Below, piece after piece: positions 1 through 7,924 of a DNA stretch of 59,487 bases. Source of the stretch: Fimbriimonadales bacterium. GTDB taxonomy: Bacteria > Armatimonadota > Fimbriimonadia > Fimbriimonadales > GBS-DC. The DNA lies in the NCBI GenBank assembly GCA_026003075.1, contig BPGO01000011.1, positions 1 to 59,487 on the forward strand. The letters run 5' to 3'. Position 1 is the stretch's first letter, and each line of letters opens with the position of its first letter. The notes under the pieces were generated by a model. That model was not told where the DNA came from. It saw only the letters and a list, made by a program, of their open reading frames with translations, and did not search any database. A program made the position numbers and the translations under genes.

Positions 1-190
1 ACCAGCCAGCCTGCACCGCCATAGTCCATCTCGCGCCAATAACCGCCCGGCACAATCACTCTCTTCACCTGACCCCGACGCGCCCAGTTCGCCATCGTCC
101 GCTGCGTAGTACTGGTACTCCGTCGCTCGCCCCAGCGGGTCGATCACTTGACGCACCTGCTCCACGCTCAACGAAGCTTCCAACCAAATG
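1..190 (-). pseudogene. RHS/YD-repeat core fragment, runs off window edge
   Basis: Read leftward on the minus strand, this stretch encodes RHS-like sequence: a segment ending DPLGRATEYQYY (about 117-160), then RRGQVKRVIVPGGYWREMDY in a different frame (about 10-75). DPLGR-T-Y-Y and RG-V-R-I-PGG--R--DY are typical of YD-repeat proteins of the RHS/wall-associated type. The two halves are in different frames, so there is a frameshift near 90-110, and no start codon or ribosome site lies upstream; a hairpin sits there instead. It is probably the displaced core of the RHS locus whose leader lies at 1936-2287, though it could be an independent remnant. The rest lies outside the window, so its fate cannot be judged. 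Confidence 0.55.
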
Positions 191-227
191 TACTGTGGGT
201 TCCACTGTTCTGTGGAACCCCACAGTA
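191..227. repeat. long hairpin at the RHS fragment boundary
   Basis: Arms 191-205 (TACTGTGGGTTCCAC) and 212-227 are inverted copies with one extra C, separated by 6 nt. It lies downstream of the small secreted gene (stop at 243) and exactly where RHS coding sequence begins. There is no strong T run, so it may be a Rho-independent-like stop for the minus-strand genes or a scar of the rearrangement that split the RHS locus. Confidence 0.6.
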
Positions 228-242
228 CAACACTAAGCAAGG

Positions 243-569
243 CTATGGAACAGGTGTAGGTGTGGGAAATACAGGGAAGGGAGCTGGGCGAGCAGGGTCA
301 CAGCAAGGACCACACTCACCTGCCGAAATAGTCTCGAAACCCATGCTACCGTCAGGGCAATCGTACCACTGTATAGTTTGACACCACCACTGACCATCCG
401 GTTCAAATGGGTTCAACCAGCATCCCCAGTCCCAGGTGCAACAGATGACGACCCAAAACTCATCTGTCGGTACTCCACGCCCACGACAAGGAACGTCTTC
501 AACGCACGGACCTGCTAGCCCTGCTACCATCAGGGCTGAGACTAATATACAACACCAATACCATCTCAT
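243..569 (-). CDS. small secreted Cys/Trp-rich protein
   Basis: The 108-residue product has a signal peptide-like start (MRWYWCCILVSALMVAGLAG), then a mature region with many cysteines (about 12 in all) and tryptophans, and a Pro-rich end (FPVFPTPTPVP). A good ribosome site (AGGAGGT) lies 8-10 nt upstream of the ATG. The cysteine spacing suggests a small disulfide-bonded extracellular domain. I recognise no family. It follows the pilin-like gene on the same strand, separated by a hairpin at 596-620, and may be a surface or pilus-associated protein produced with it. Confidence 0.6.
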   Translation of the reverse strand: MRWYWCCILVSALMVAGLAGPCVEDVPCRGRGVPTDEFWVVICCTWDWGCWLNPFEPDGQWWCQTIQWYDCPDGSMGFETISAGECGPCCDPARPAPFPVFPTPTPVP

Positions 570-595
570 AGTCTATTACCTCCTGTGATCGAGTC

Positions 596-620
596 TTTCC
601 ACGACTTGTAATCGTGGAAA
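596..620 (-). terminator. hairpin between pilin-like and Cys-rich genes
   Basis: Perfect 9-bp arms (596-604 TTTCCACGA, 612-620 TCGTGGAAA) with a 7-nt loop lie 3 nt after the stop of the pilin-like gene on the minus strand. No long T run follows, so it is either a weak terminator or a processing/stability hairpin. Confidence 0.55.
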
Positions 621-622
621 CT

Positions 623-1237
623 TTACAGCAGCATTTTCCAAAATGGAAGATCTGAGAGAGTTACTGTCTTTCTGTCTACACGCCCGTCCATTCGCAGAAT
701 CAAGATAAGGATTTTGGCATCAAGTGAGGAGTCGGACCAAGCATTATGGTTCGTGTCCGAGACAATCGGATAGTCCCATTTCCTCTGTTTCAATACCCAT
801 ATGGGGTCTTCCCAAGTGTTAATCTGACCTGTACGATAAGGGGGCATTCGAATCAACAGAGCCGGATAGGTATATCCATAACTGACACTGCTTTGATGTC
901 GGCTCACGGGGCAGCGGAGCAGTTGTTTATCCTTGAGATAGCCCGAGAGTTGGTCAAGTGTTCGTGGAAACCCCCAGTGTGCGACAAGACGATGACGCTC
1001 CTGCGGGTCTTCGATCCCCGTGTAGCTCTCCACTTCGGTTTCCCAATCGCCGCGTTTGTAATCCTCCATGTACTGTGAGAACGCAATTCCGATTTGCCGC
1101 AGGTTTGTGATGCAGCGTGCCTGATGGGCGCGGTCGACGGCAAACGCCCCTATCGCGTAGATTAGAGCTGCCAATACCAGAATAATCGCGATCACCACCA
1201 AAACCTCTATCAGTGTCCAGCCTGCCTTACGCCCCAT
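623..1237 (-). CDS. prepilin-type N-terminal cleavage/methylation protein
   Basis: The 204-residue protein starts MGRKAGWTLIEVLVVIAI: a short basic leader ending in Gly6, then a hydrophobic helix with Glu at +5 of the mature chain. This is the class III signal processed by prepilin peptidase. The +1 residue is Trp rather than the usual Phe. The next segment (RAHQARCITNLRQIGIAFSQYMEDY) is the pilin-like neck seen in the H-X9-DG/DUF1559 family, and a C-terminal DGRVDRKTV may be its degenerate DGH motif. The gene overlaps the end of the upstream thioredoxin-like gene by 28 bp, so the two are translated from one message. It is probably an extracellular pseudopilin-like protein. Confidence 0.8.
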   Translation of the reverse strand: MGRKAGWTLIEVLVVIAIILVLAALIYAIGAFAVDRAHQARCITNLRQIGIAFSQYMEDYKRGDWETEVESYTGIEDPQERHRLVAHWGFPRTLDQLSGYLKDKQLLRCPVSRHQSSVSYGYTYPALLIRMPPYRTGQINTWEDPIWVLKQRKWDYPIVSDTNHNAWSDSSLDAKILILILRMDGRVDRKTVTLSDLPFWKMLL

Positions 1238-1860
1238 TGTTGAGCCTCCTTACTACTAAGTAGTTCTACCGCCTCCATCAGTGCTTTGTACGATGGTGTA
1301 CGATAATGCTGTACATAACGCAAATGACCTTGCGTGTCAATCAGGTAAACGCGGGGAACATAGTAAGCGTTCAGTTGTGTAGCATAGCTGCGTTTCTCAT
1401 CGGCAACCCATACGAACCGCTTATCGGAAAGCGCCTGCGCAGTCTGTTGTACCATTGGCTTGGGCGCACTAAATACCAACACTATCTGGAGTGACGGATT
1501 CGCTTTCTGTACAATTTGGTATATCGTTAGGAACTTCATCGCACATGGGGACGGATAGTCAAAGAAAACAATTGCTTTGAAAGCTGTTGGGTCGATCTGA
1601 CCACTAACAATCTGATCTTGGGACGGCAGTGTCAGCACCCTTCCTAAAGCCGGATCGCTACGCGCTTGCAAAGGAAAGTAGACATACGCATGAGCAACAC
1701 GATAGGTGCGCTTGATAAATGCGAAAATATCCCATCCTACTGTAAACCGAAATATAGGTAGGGCGAACACAAGCAACCCTACTAACACCGCCAATTCAAA
1801 CCACAACCGGCGCCTTGAAGAAACAGATCCCCATCTACGCCACAACTCTACAGTATTCAT
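1210..1860 (-). CDS. membrane-anchored thioredoxin-fold protein without CXXC
   Basis: The 216-residue product has one membrane segment (about 21-43) and an external domain resembling TlpA/redoxin proteins: FKAIVFFDYPSPC at about 95-106, then a Rossmann-like strand (LQIVLVFSAP) and the cis-Pro loop region YYVPRVYLIDTQGHLRYV. The active-site position holds a single cysteine (Cys106, SPCAMK) instead of CXXC, so it is unlikely to be an ordinary disulfide reductase; it could be a peroxiredoxin-like or structural derivative. It is first in a minus-strand unit with the pilin-like gene (28-bp overlap). The family call rests on fold-like pattern only. Confidence 0.65.
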   Translation of the reverse strand: MNTVELWRRWGSVSSRRRLWFELAVLVGLLVFALPIFRFTVGWDIFAFIKRTYRVAHAYVYFPLQARSDPALGRVLTLPSQDQIVSGQIDPTAFKAIVFFDYPSPCAMKFLTIYQIVQKANPSLQIVLVFSAPKPMVQQTAQALSDKRFVWVADEKRSYATQLNAYYVPRVYLIDTQGHLRYVQHYRTPSYKALMEAVELLSSKEAQQWGVRQAGH

Positions 1861-1935
1861 ACCGCATCCTCCATATCACTATCAGGATTTATAAAGTGTG
1901 CTATTTAGATTCTCAGGGCGAACACACCATCTGTG

Positions 1936-2287
1936 TCAGTACACACCCGACAAGAACCATGCATAGACGCCTGCACTGGCGCCCCACGCGGGCGGCAGTC
2001 CGGGAGCGGGGGCGACGGGTGGGGTCTCCTGCACGCGCTGCAGGGGCAATACGGTTGTCAACCAGGTTGTGAGGCGAGTCTTGAAGGAGACAGCAGGGGT
2101 GGGAGTGGCAATTAGAGTGTTGACACTATTTACCCCCCCCCCGCACAGAGCGAGTACGGGCAAGCTCGGCGGCGACCCCAAACTGCGGCGGTATCGCCAA
2201 CGACACGCACAACACACCAACAAACGCTTTCGCCACTCGCTTCCGCGCCAGCACCTGGCGCACCACACGCAAACCTCCTCGTCGCAT
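1936..2287 (-). pseudogene. RHS protein leader, frame broken at a G run and truncated
   Basis: From ATG 2287 (ribosome site AAGGAGG, 8 nt spacing) a signal-peptide leader is encoded: basic start MRRGGLRVVRQVLARKR, hydrophobic core, and PPQFGVAAEL before the cleavage zone. It is clearly homologous to the leader at 58249 (shared LR-VR, GVL-V, PPQFG-AAEL, VRGGG). The 10-base C run (2143-2152 on plus) shifts frame and gives an immediate stop (VRGGGK*). With 9 or 12 bases the reading continues VNSVNTLIATPTP, matching VNTVNITLNPPT of the right copy, for about 65 more codons to a stop at 1936. No RHS core follows; the thioredoxin-like gene begins instead. It is probably a truncated, possibly phase-variable RHS gene start. 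Confidence 0.6.
2143..2152 (-). repeat. poly-G tract (10) in RHS leader
   Basis: Ten consecutive C on plus (G on the coding strand) lie right after the VR codons of the leader. The run breaks the frame as written. It occupies the same codon as the 12-base run at 58387-58398. Confidence 0.9.
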
Positions 2288-2329
2288 CCTCGTTGCCTCC
2301 TTCGCCATTTCCAAAGGTTCGCCTGCTAA

Positions 2330-2359
2330 TTTATAGCCCATCCTGCAGGCGTTGGTCAA
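2330..2359 (-). promoter_or_regulatory. promoter of left RHS leader
   Basis: On the minus strand, TTGACC (2359-2354) and TATAAA (2335-2330) are 18 nt apart. The -35 box is preceded by a C run and followed by AACGCC, as in the promoter at 58172-58200, so the two RHS loci share promoter architecture. Confidence 0.65.
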
Positions 2360-2779
2360 GGGGGGAAGCTTGCAAACGGCGCGTTTTGAGTTCAAAAGGG
2401 CCGGCAAAGAGCGCCAGAAGACGCCAACAACTGTCTGACTGCCCACGCACTTTTTTTCAACTTTCCGAGCAGCCTTGCATGGCAAGGACACCATTGCCCA
2501 CAGCCACACCTACTGCCGCCCCATCGCCCTTGAAAAGGCGCACAGACTTCAGCTCGGCACTGCGTGTGTCAGCGCCGTTGGCGCCACCCGCGCCTCAAAA
2601 GAGTTGGGCGTCGCCGTGCGGCTTCCGAAATGCTGGTTCTTGCACCGTCGGGGTCTCACCTCCTGGCGTGGGGGATGTATTCGTTTTGGGGGTGGGGATT
2701 CCTGCTGGGGGCATCTTCTGTGTAGGGCTTGTTGGGAGGCATTAGTGGCTTGTCTTTGGTAAGCAGGCTCTGGAGCATA
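2360..2779. other. gene-free region between AhpD-like gene and RHS promoter
   Basis: About 420 bp with no convincing gene. A plus-strand reading from about 2475 contains KAHRLQLGTACVSAVGATRA and SKELGVAV, faintly like the helix-turn-helix start of a transposase, but it has no ribosome site and ends in low-complexity sequence. It may be mobile-element debris. Confidence 0.4.
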
Positions 2780-3163
2780 CTATGTTTGGGATTGCGTGGC
2801 GTTGTCGCTGCGCTGGGCTTGTTCCTCAAACAGCGCGTCGAGCATTTCGTAGGCGTAGCGCAAGTGGGGAATGACGATGGAACCACCGATAATCAGCGCG
2901 ATGTTCATCGCCTCGTGCAGTTCCTCGCGGGTCGCGCCCTCCTGCACGCAGCGGTCTAAGTGATAGAAGATGCAATCGTTGCAGCGCAGCACCATCGAGC
3001 CGACTAATCCCATCATCTCTTTGTATTTCACGGGGATTGCCCCATCGGTGTAGGCGCTGGCGTCAAGCGCGAAAAATCGCTGGAACGGCTTGAAGCCGCA
3101 GTTCAGGATGCGCTCGTTCATCTCTTGCCGATACAGGCGCGTTTCGTGCGGTTTGCGTTGCAT
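2780..3163 (-). CDS. AhpD-like / carboxymuconolactone decarboxylase family protein
   Basis: The 127-residue all-helical protein carries the AhpD signature E-X11-C-X2-C-X3-H: Glu49, Cys61, Cys64 and His68 in LRCNDCIFYHLD. Family members use the cysteine pair for peroxidase or disulfide reductase chemistry, often feeding a peroxiredoxin. The chosen ATG at 3163 lies 8 nt behind a TACACT -10 box (3177-3172), fitting the leaderless pattern found across this window; an ATG at 3169 (MPMQRK) is the alternative. No partner peroxiredoxin lies next to it. The exact substrate cannot be told. Confidence 0.8.
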   Translation of the reverse strand: MQRKPHETRLYRQEMNERILNCGFKPFQRFFALDASAYTDGAIPVKYKEMMGLVGSMVLRCNDCIFYHLDRCVQEGATREELHEAMNIALIIGGSIVIPHLRYAYEMLDALFEEQAQRSDNATQSQT

Positions 3164-3266
3164 CGGCATAGAGTGTACCTCAACCGCAGCGGCGCAACGG
3201 CGTACCCCCCATTCAAGCAACGCTCGCCTTAAGCGGGAAAGCGTACCTAAGAGCGATGGAGAGTGC

Positions 3267-4193
3267 TTAACTCACCTCGCCCTTCGTGATTTGCATAAAC
3301 ACATCTTCGAGATCGAGCGACTCCTCGCGGAAGGCGGCGATTCGGTAGCCATCTCGAATCAGCGCAGCGAGCAGGTCTGCCTGCTCTTCCAGTCCCCCAG
3401 CGAAATGCACATACAGGCTCCCGTTGCGCTGCTCGACGCCGTGTACATGCGATTCGCGTTCCAATCGCTGTATCAGCGGTTCCATCTCGCCCAGCGGCTT
3501 GATTTCCAGCACTCGATTCGCCTGCAGTTGGCTCACAATCTCGTCCACCGCGCCCCACACCAGCAGTTCGCCCTTTTCGATGATGCCTATCTTGTTGCAG
3601 AAGTCCGCCAGTTCGGGCAGGATGTGGGAGGAGACCAGCACGATTTTGCCCATCGCGCCCAGCTCGCGAATGAGTTCCTTGATTTCGATTCGAGCACGCG
3701 GGTCTAAGCCAGAGGCAGGCTCGTCCAAGAGTAGCAGAATCGGGTCATGCACGAGGCTCTTTGCCAGGCACAATCGCTGTTGCATTCCGCGTGAGAGCGT
3801 CTCTACATAGGCGTCCTTTTTGACCGTGAGGTCGGTCAGCGCCAGCACATTCTCGATAATCGCGGCGCGTTGCGCTTTCGGGATTCGATAGGCGGCCGCG
3901 AAGAATTCCAGATACTCTGTGACGGTGATGCCTTCGTACAACCCAAAAAAGTCGGGCATGTACCCCAGCAGGGGGCGCACTTCTTCGGGATAGCGCACGA
4001 TATCGATGCCGTTCAGCGTCGCCGTGCCCGCCGTTGGCTCCAGCAAGGTTGCGAGCATCTTGATCGTCGTGGTCTTCCCGGCTCCGTTCGGTCCGATAAA
4101 GCCGAACACATCGCCCGGTTGCAATTGAAAAGCGATGTCCTTCACCGCGACCAAGTCACCATATTCTTTGCGTAATCTCTGGACATCCAGCAT
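3267..4193 (-). CDS. ABC transporter ATP-binding protein
   Basis: The 308-residue ATPase has a Walker A GPNGAGKTT (34-42), the signature LSRGMQQRL, Walker B LLLLDEPASGLD and the switch histidine in SSHILPEL. The C-terminal extension of about 90 residues after the ATPase core is common in ABC-2 type exporters. It is the last gene of a three-gene minus-strand operon (7045 to 3267), 12 bp after the permease gene. It powers export or membrane remodelling with the permease at 4206-5090; the substrate is unknown. Confidence 0.93.
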   Translation of the reverse strand: MLDVQRLRKEYGDLVAVKDIAFQLQPGDVFGFIGPNGAGKTTTIKMLATLLEPTAGTATLNGIDIVRYPEEVRPLLGYMPDFFGLYEGITVTEYLEFFAAAYRIPKAQRAAIIENVLALTDLTVKKDAYVETLSRGMQQRLCLAKSLVHDPILLLLDEPASGLDPRARIEIKELIRELGAMGKIVLVSSHILPELADFCNKIGIIEKGELLVWGAVDEIVSQLQANRVLEIKPLGEMEPLIQRLERESHVHGVEQRNGSLYVHFAGGLEEQADLLAALIRDGYRIAAFREESLDLEDVFMQITKGEVS

Positions 4194-4205
4194 TGAGCAA
4201 CACCC

Positions 4206-5090
4206 CTATTTGCGCCATGCATATTTCAACCCACGATAGGTGAGTCCTGCAAAAAGGAGCGCAAGCGCAAGGTAGACCCCTCCCTGCACAAAGCCCCATC
4301 CCATGTACCGAAGCCCTACACCGTAACTTTCGCCTCGGGGGAAAAGGAAGTCGTCACCGAATCCTATGAGGTTAAGTTGATACACCGCCCAGAACGGATT
4401 GAGAAAGAGGAGAGCCCATGCATTCAAAAACGAGGCGATCCACCAATAGATGCCTTCCCGATAGCTTTGAATCGCGCCAATAAACTCTATGGGGACATCG
4501 CCCCCAGTGAAGATGAAGAGGAGCAGCGGCAACAGCATCAGCGCGAACACTTGTCCTGCGTAGAGCGCCGATGCGGTCGTGAGCGTGCGTCGGAGCTTGA
4601 ACGAGAGCCACATACCCAGCGACACGATCAACGCCCCCCACCCGAATAACATCAACACCCCCGCCACGAAGCGGTACAGTTTCGTAGCGAGGTCATTAGA
4701 GATGTCCGTATGGATACCGAGCAGCAGGAGCGGCAGCACAAGCACGGTGAAACCCGCTACCCGCATGAGTGCTGTGCCCCACTTGCCCCAGAGTATCTCT
4801 TTCGCCGTCAGGCGCGTGAGCGCAAGCGTCTCCCAAGTTTGCTTCTCGTATTCCAGCGAGAAGAGGTTGTATGCCATCAGCGGCGCACCTAAGCACATCG
4901 CAAACAGGCACAAGCTCAGCGTGGAAACGAAGCCCGCCTCCGTGAAAGACACGAGTTGAAATAGGAGCAGATAAACCAGTGCGATGCTGAAGACTGCGGT
5001 TCCATAAAGGAACGGTTGACGCTTCCAACGGTTGCGCGTCACGCCATACAGCTGATAATACAGCAAGGGGTTCTCCAGCCAACGTTTCAT
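4206..5090 (-). CDS. ABC-2 type transporter permease
   Basis: The 294-residue protein has about six membrane segments (for example VFSIALVYLLLFQLV, VAGVLMLFGWGALIVSLGMW and VYLALALLFAGLTYRGL) and the ABC-2 permease pattern including SLEYEKQTWETLALTRLTAK, a conserved cytoplasmic coupling helix. Its ATG overlaps the end of the upstream gene by 4 bp, so the genes are translationally coupled. It forms the transport channel for the ATPase at 3267-4193. The substrate is not evident. Confidence 0.88.
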   Translation of the reverse strand: MKRWLENPLLYYQLYGVTRNRWKRQPFLYGTAVFSIALVYLLLFQLVSFTEAGFVSTLSLCLFAMCLGAPLMAYNLFSLEYEKQTWETLALTRLTAKEILWGKWGTALMRVAGFTVLVLPLLLLGIHTDISNDLATKLYRFVAGVLMLFGWGALIVSLGMWLSFKLRRTLTTASALYAGQVFALMLLPLLLFIFTGGDVPIEFIGAIQSYREGIYWWIASFLNAWALLFLNPFWAVYQLNLIGFGDDFLFPRGESYGVGLRYMGWGFVQGGVYLALALLFAGLTYRGLKYAWRK

Positions 5091-7045
5091 AGGTTCGCGC
5101 CCTCCAGCGGGAAACTAATCAGGTAGTTTACTTCGGCGGCTTCTTCGGCGGCGTCGCTCACTTCAGGTGGCATCACCGGCTCCGATGCATAGGCAACCAC
5201 CATGGCACATCCCTTAAACTCGCGGCGTTGCAAGAGGAAGCTCGCCAAAGCGTCGGGAGATAGAGCGGGAACCTGCCACCAAGAGCGAGTAGAGGCGAAT
5301 GGACTGACCCTCCAGGGTTGGAGCGCGACGCCCGAAATCGTCTTGGTCTGTCGCGCAGGCAGAGTGCCTATCGTTGCCACGCCCAGAGGCGTTAGGACGC
5401 GCACATCGTTCAGGTCGTAGGGCAACCGATTGCGCAGTACGCCCTGCAGGTAGGGTTGTCCACCGCGTTGCACGATGCGCAGTGCCCCTTCCACGTGCCC
5501 ACGCAACTGCACAGTGCGCGTATAGCGGAACCACTGGAAACTCAGATTCGAAACTCGATACCCCTCCACCCGTGTCGGCTCGCCTTGAACCGTGCGCACA
5601 GGAGGGGTCGAATCGGCGCCCGCGCCGAACGGTTGCCCTAAGCCCGCTTCCACCATGTCGCTCTGGTCAAACCGCAGATCGAACCGCCCGGCGCGAGGAA
5701 AGAAGAACAGCACGCTATTGATGGCGTAAGCGTCGGGAGCGCCCGCCTGCGCGATAATCGTTGTTTGCACCTTGCTGGAGAGCGACTTTCGATACAAATC
5801 GCCCGCCAATCGCCACAACACGCCCACGAACACCAGTGCAATCAGCGGCGTGACCACCCAAGCCCAGTCTAACGCGCGTAGACGCTTCAGCGTCCAGTAA
5901 TTTACCGGCACTACCATCAGGAAGTAGATGCCCAAAATCACGGCAATCAACATCACGCTGGGCGGCTTGATTTCGACATTCGTGGTGAGCCGCGGCTGAC
6001 CACTCCACGGGTCTTGTGTGTATCCGCCCTGATTCTGGTGAATCGACGCGATAGTGAAGCAGGGAGCAAAGCTCGGAGTTTGGTTAATTAAGCGCTGCCA
6101 GAACAGCCTGCGTGCGTTGTAATCGCGCATCGGCTGGTCTAACGGGTTGAACGCGAGGAACACGACGGCGCCCAGTCCGTAGGGACGAATGGCGATCAGG
6201 GGCAGTCCGTCCTGCTGGAGCAAAGTTGCGCCTGTGGTCAGGGTCGCCTTTGTGAGGGTCGCTGCGCCTACTGGGGCAGGCTGTCCCGTCCAGTTGCTGA
6301 GGGCGCGCAGTTGGCTCACGGTGAGGGTGCCTTGCGCTCGTACGGGCAGCAGCGGCTGCAGGGCAGGGTTCTGCAGGTAGACAGCACCCGCGCCGCCCGG
6401 AGCAATCAAAACCCCCCCCAGCATGACCCACCGACGCAGCGCATCCCACTGCTCCGCTCGCAAACGCTCGGCGCCCGCCCCCAGCACAATCATCTGCGCA
6501 CCGCTCAGCGCAATCGCCTGCTCAGGAAATAGCTCAGGACGACAGTAAGCGACCCGATAGTTGCCCCGAGCAGGACGATTCGTAGAATAGTCGATTTCGA
6601 AGGGGTTTTCAACCGTCTGCGTTTGCTCCAGCACTTGCAACCCGCCAATCAAATCACCTACCAACACGGCGAGTTGGTCGCTTTGCAGGACTCGTTGAAT
6701 GCTTTGTCGTGTTTCGATGGTGACCCCACGCGCTGTGAATCGGATGGTTGCCTGATCCCCGTAAAGCCCGACGATGGGCGTAGCGATGACCACTTTGCGC
6801 GAGCCTGCGGGCAAGTCTATCGGATAGAGGTACTCGCGTCGGCTGCCAAAGCTCCCCACAATGATGCTTAGCACGCCCTGGTAGTTGCCCGATTTCGATT
6901 CCAGTTGCACGGCGAGTGGGAACGCGCCGTTAGCCGCGGGCGTGGTTCCCAGCAACGGCTGGACACGCATCTCCACTGGCGACTGCCCCCACATCGCAAG
7001 GAGCAACGCCCCCCCGATCCCCAAACAGAACACCCAGCGCCGCAT
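5087..7045 (-). CDS. membrane protein with extracytoplasmic domain, ABC exporter partner
   Basis: The 652-residue product has a signal sequence (MRRWVFCLGIGGALLLAMWG), a large extracytoplasmic part of about 340 residues with a glutamine-amidotransferase-like region (MIVLGAGAERLRAEQWDALRRWVMLGGVLIAPGGAG is split across 190-225), then two membrane helices (VMLIAVILGIYFLMVVPVNYW, WVVTPLIALVFVGVLW) and a C-terminal beta-rich domain. It resembles GldG/DUF4350-type partners of ABC-2 transporters. It heads the operon; a TAGAAT box ends 8 nt before the ATG, suggesting a leaderless message. Function is inferred from context. Confidence 0.7.
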   Translation of the reverse strand: MRRWVFCLGIGGALLLAMWGQSPVEMRVQPLLGTTPAANGAFPLAVQLESKSGNYQGVLSIIVGSFGSRREYLYPIDLPAGSRKVVIATPIVGLYGDQATIRFTARGVTIETRQSIQRVLQSDQLAVLVGDLIGGLQVLEQTQTVENPFEIDYSTNRPARGNYRVAYCRPELFPEQAIALSGAQMIVLGAGAERLRAEQWDALRRWVMLGGVLIAPGGAGAVYLQNPALQPLLPVRAQGTLTVSQLRALSNWTGQPAPVGAATLTKATLTTGATLLQQDGLPLIAIRPYGLGAVVFLAFNPLDQPMRDYNARRLFWQRLINQTPSFAPCFTIASIHQNQGGYTQDPWSGQPRLTTNVEIKPPSVMLIAVILGIYFLMVVPVNYWTLKRLRALDWAWVVTPLIALVFVGVLWRLAGDLYRKSLSSKVQTTIIAQAGAPDAYAINSVLFFFPRAGRFDLRFDQSDMVEAGLGQPFGAGADSTPPVRTVQGEPTRVEGYRVSNLSFQWFRYTRTVQLRGHVEGALRIVQRGGQPYLQGVLRNRLPYDLNDVRVLTPLGVATIGTLPARQTKTISGVALQPWRVSPFASTRSWWQVPALSPDALASFLLQRREFKGCAMVVAYASEPVMPPEVSDAAEEAAEVNYLISFPLEGANL

Positions 7046-7099
7046 GGCGATAGATTCTATACCCTGCCGTAGGGATGATTCCTGCTAAGAGGTATGGCT

Positions 7100-7924
7100 T
7101 CAATCCAAAAATCGCACGGTTGCAGGCGGCGTAATGCCTGCTGCTGCCCCACGCGATAGGAGCTCAGTAATCGCTCTTCGACCGCGCTCGCCCATATTCA
7201 GCGTCAGCGCGTTCACATACATCCCCACAAACTGGTCTGCGGTGTGGGGGTCGATCCCGCGCCCGAACTGTAGGGCGTATTGCATCGCGGCGGCGCGGTT
7301 CTCTAACCCCAATTGAATGCTCTCGCGGAAGGCGCGGGCGATTTCGCGCTGCACCGACTCGGGCAAATCGGCGCGGACGGCGTTGATTCCTAACGGCAGG
7401 GGCAACCCGCCTGTCTGCGCGCCCCACCAGACGCCCAAATCGAGCAGGAGGTGAAGCCCGGCTTGTTGGTGCGTTAACTGCCCTTCGTGAATCAGCAGTC
7501 CCACAGGAACCTCGCCGCGTTGCACCGCGGGCATAATCGCATCGAAGGGCATCTCAATAGTCTTCGCATCGGGTAGGAACAGGCGCAATGCCAAATACGC
7601 GCTGGTCAGATAGCCTGGCACTGCGATGGGGTAATCGCGCAACGATTCCAACGGGATCGGCTCACGCGCCACGAGCATCGGTCCGTACCCGTCGCCGAAA
7701 CTGCCGCCCTGATTCAGCACCACATAGCGGTCAGCGACATAAGCGAGATTATGCACCGACATCGCGGTGAACTCCAGTTTGCCCTCTCGCGCCCACTCGT
7801 TGAGCGTCTGGATATCGCGCAGCACATGCTCAAATTGCAGCGATGTCTCCACTCGTCCTTCTGCCAGTGCCCAGAACATAAAGGCGTCGTCGGCGTCGGG
7901 GCTATGTCCCAGTCGGATGGTCAT
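7100..7924 (-). CDS. mqnD: 1,4-dihydroxy-6-naphthoate synthase (futalosine pathway)
   Basis: The 274-residue protein begins TIRLGHSPDADDAFMFWAL, the strongly conserved start of MqnD, and keeps the periplasmic-binding-protein-like two-lobe pattern (FTAMSVHNLAYVADRYVVL, PIAVPGYLTSAYLALRLF, GLLIHEGQLTHQQAGLHLLL). MqnD converts cyclic dehypoxanthine futalosine to 1,4-dihydroxy-6-naphthoate in the alternative menaquinone route, so the organism probably makes menaquinone by futalosine. ATG 7924 overlaps the TGA of the upstream gene in an ATGA, so longer in-frame starts are unlikely. The related MqnA is less likely because the start motif is that of MqnD. Confidence 0.85.
   Translation of the reverse strand: MTIRLGHSPDADDAFMFWALAEGRVETSLQFEHVLRDIQTLNEWAREGKLEFTAMSVHNLAYVADRYVVLNQGGSFGDGYGPMLVAREPIPLESLRDYPIAVPGYLTSAYLALRLFLPDAKTIEMPFDAIMPAVQRGEVPVGLLIHEGQLTHQQAGLHLLLDLGVWWGAQTGGLPLPLGINAVRADLPESVQREIARAFRESIQLGLENRAAAMQYALQFGRGIDPHTADQFVGMYVNALTLNMGERGRRAITELLSRGAAAGITPPATVRFLD

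Noticed and set aside
2475..2762. Possible HTH transposase N-terminus on plus (HRLQLGTACVSAVGATRA, SKELGVAV)
   Set aside because: No ribosome site, no DDE or other catalytic motif, ends in low-complexity sequence, and no inverted repeats around it; at most debris.
2693..2762. G/T-rich stretch upstream of the AhpD-like gene stop as a regulatory repeat
   Set aside because: No inverted or direct repeat structure could be found.
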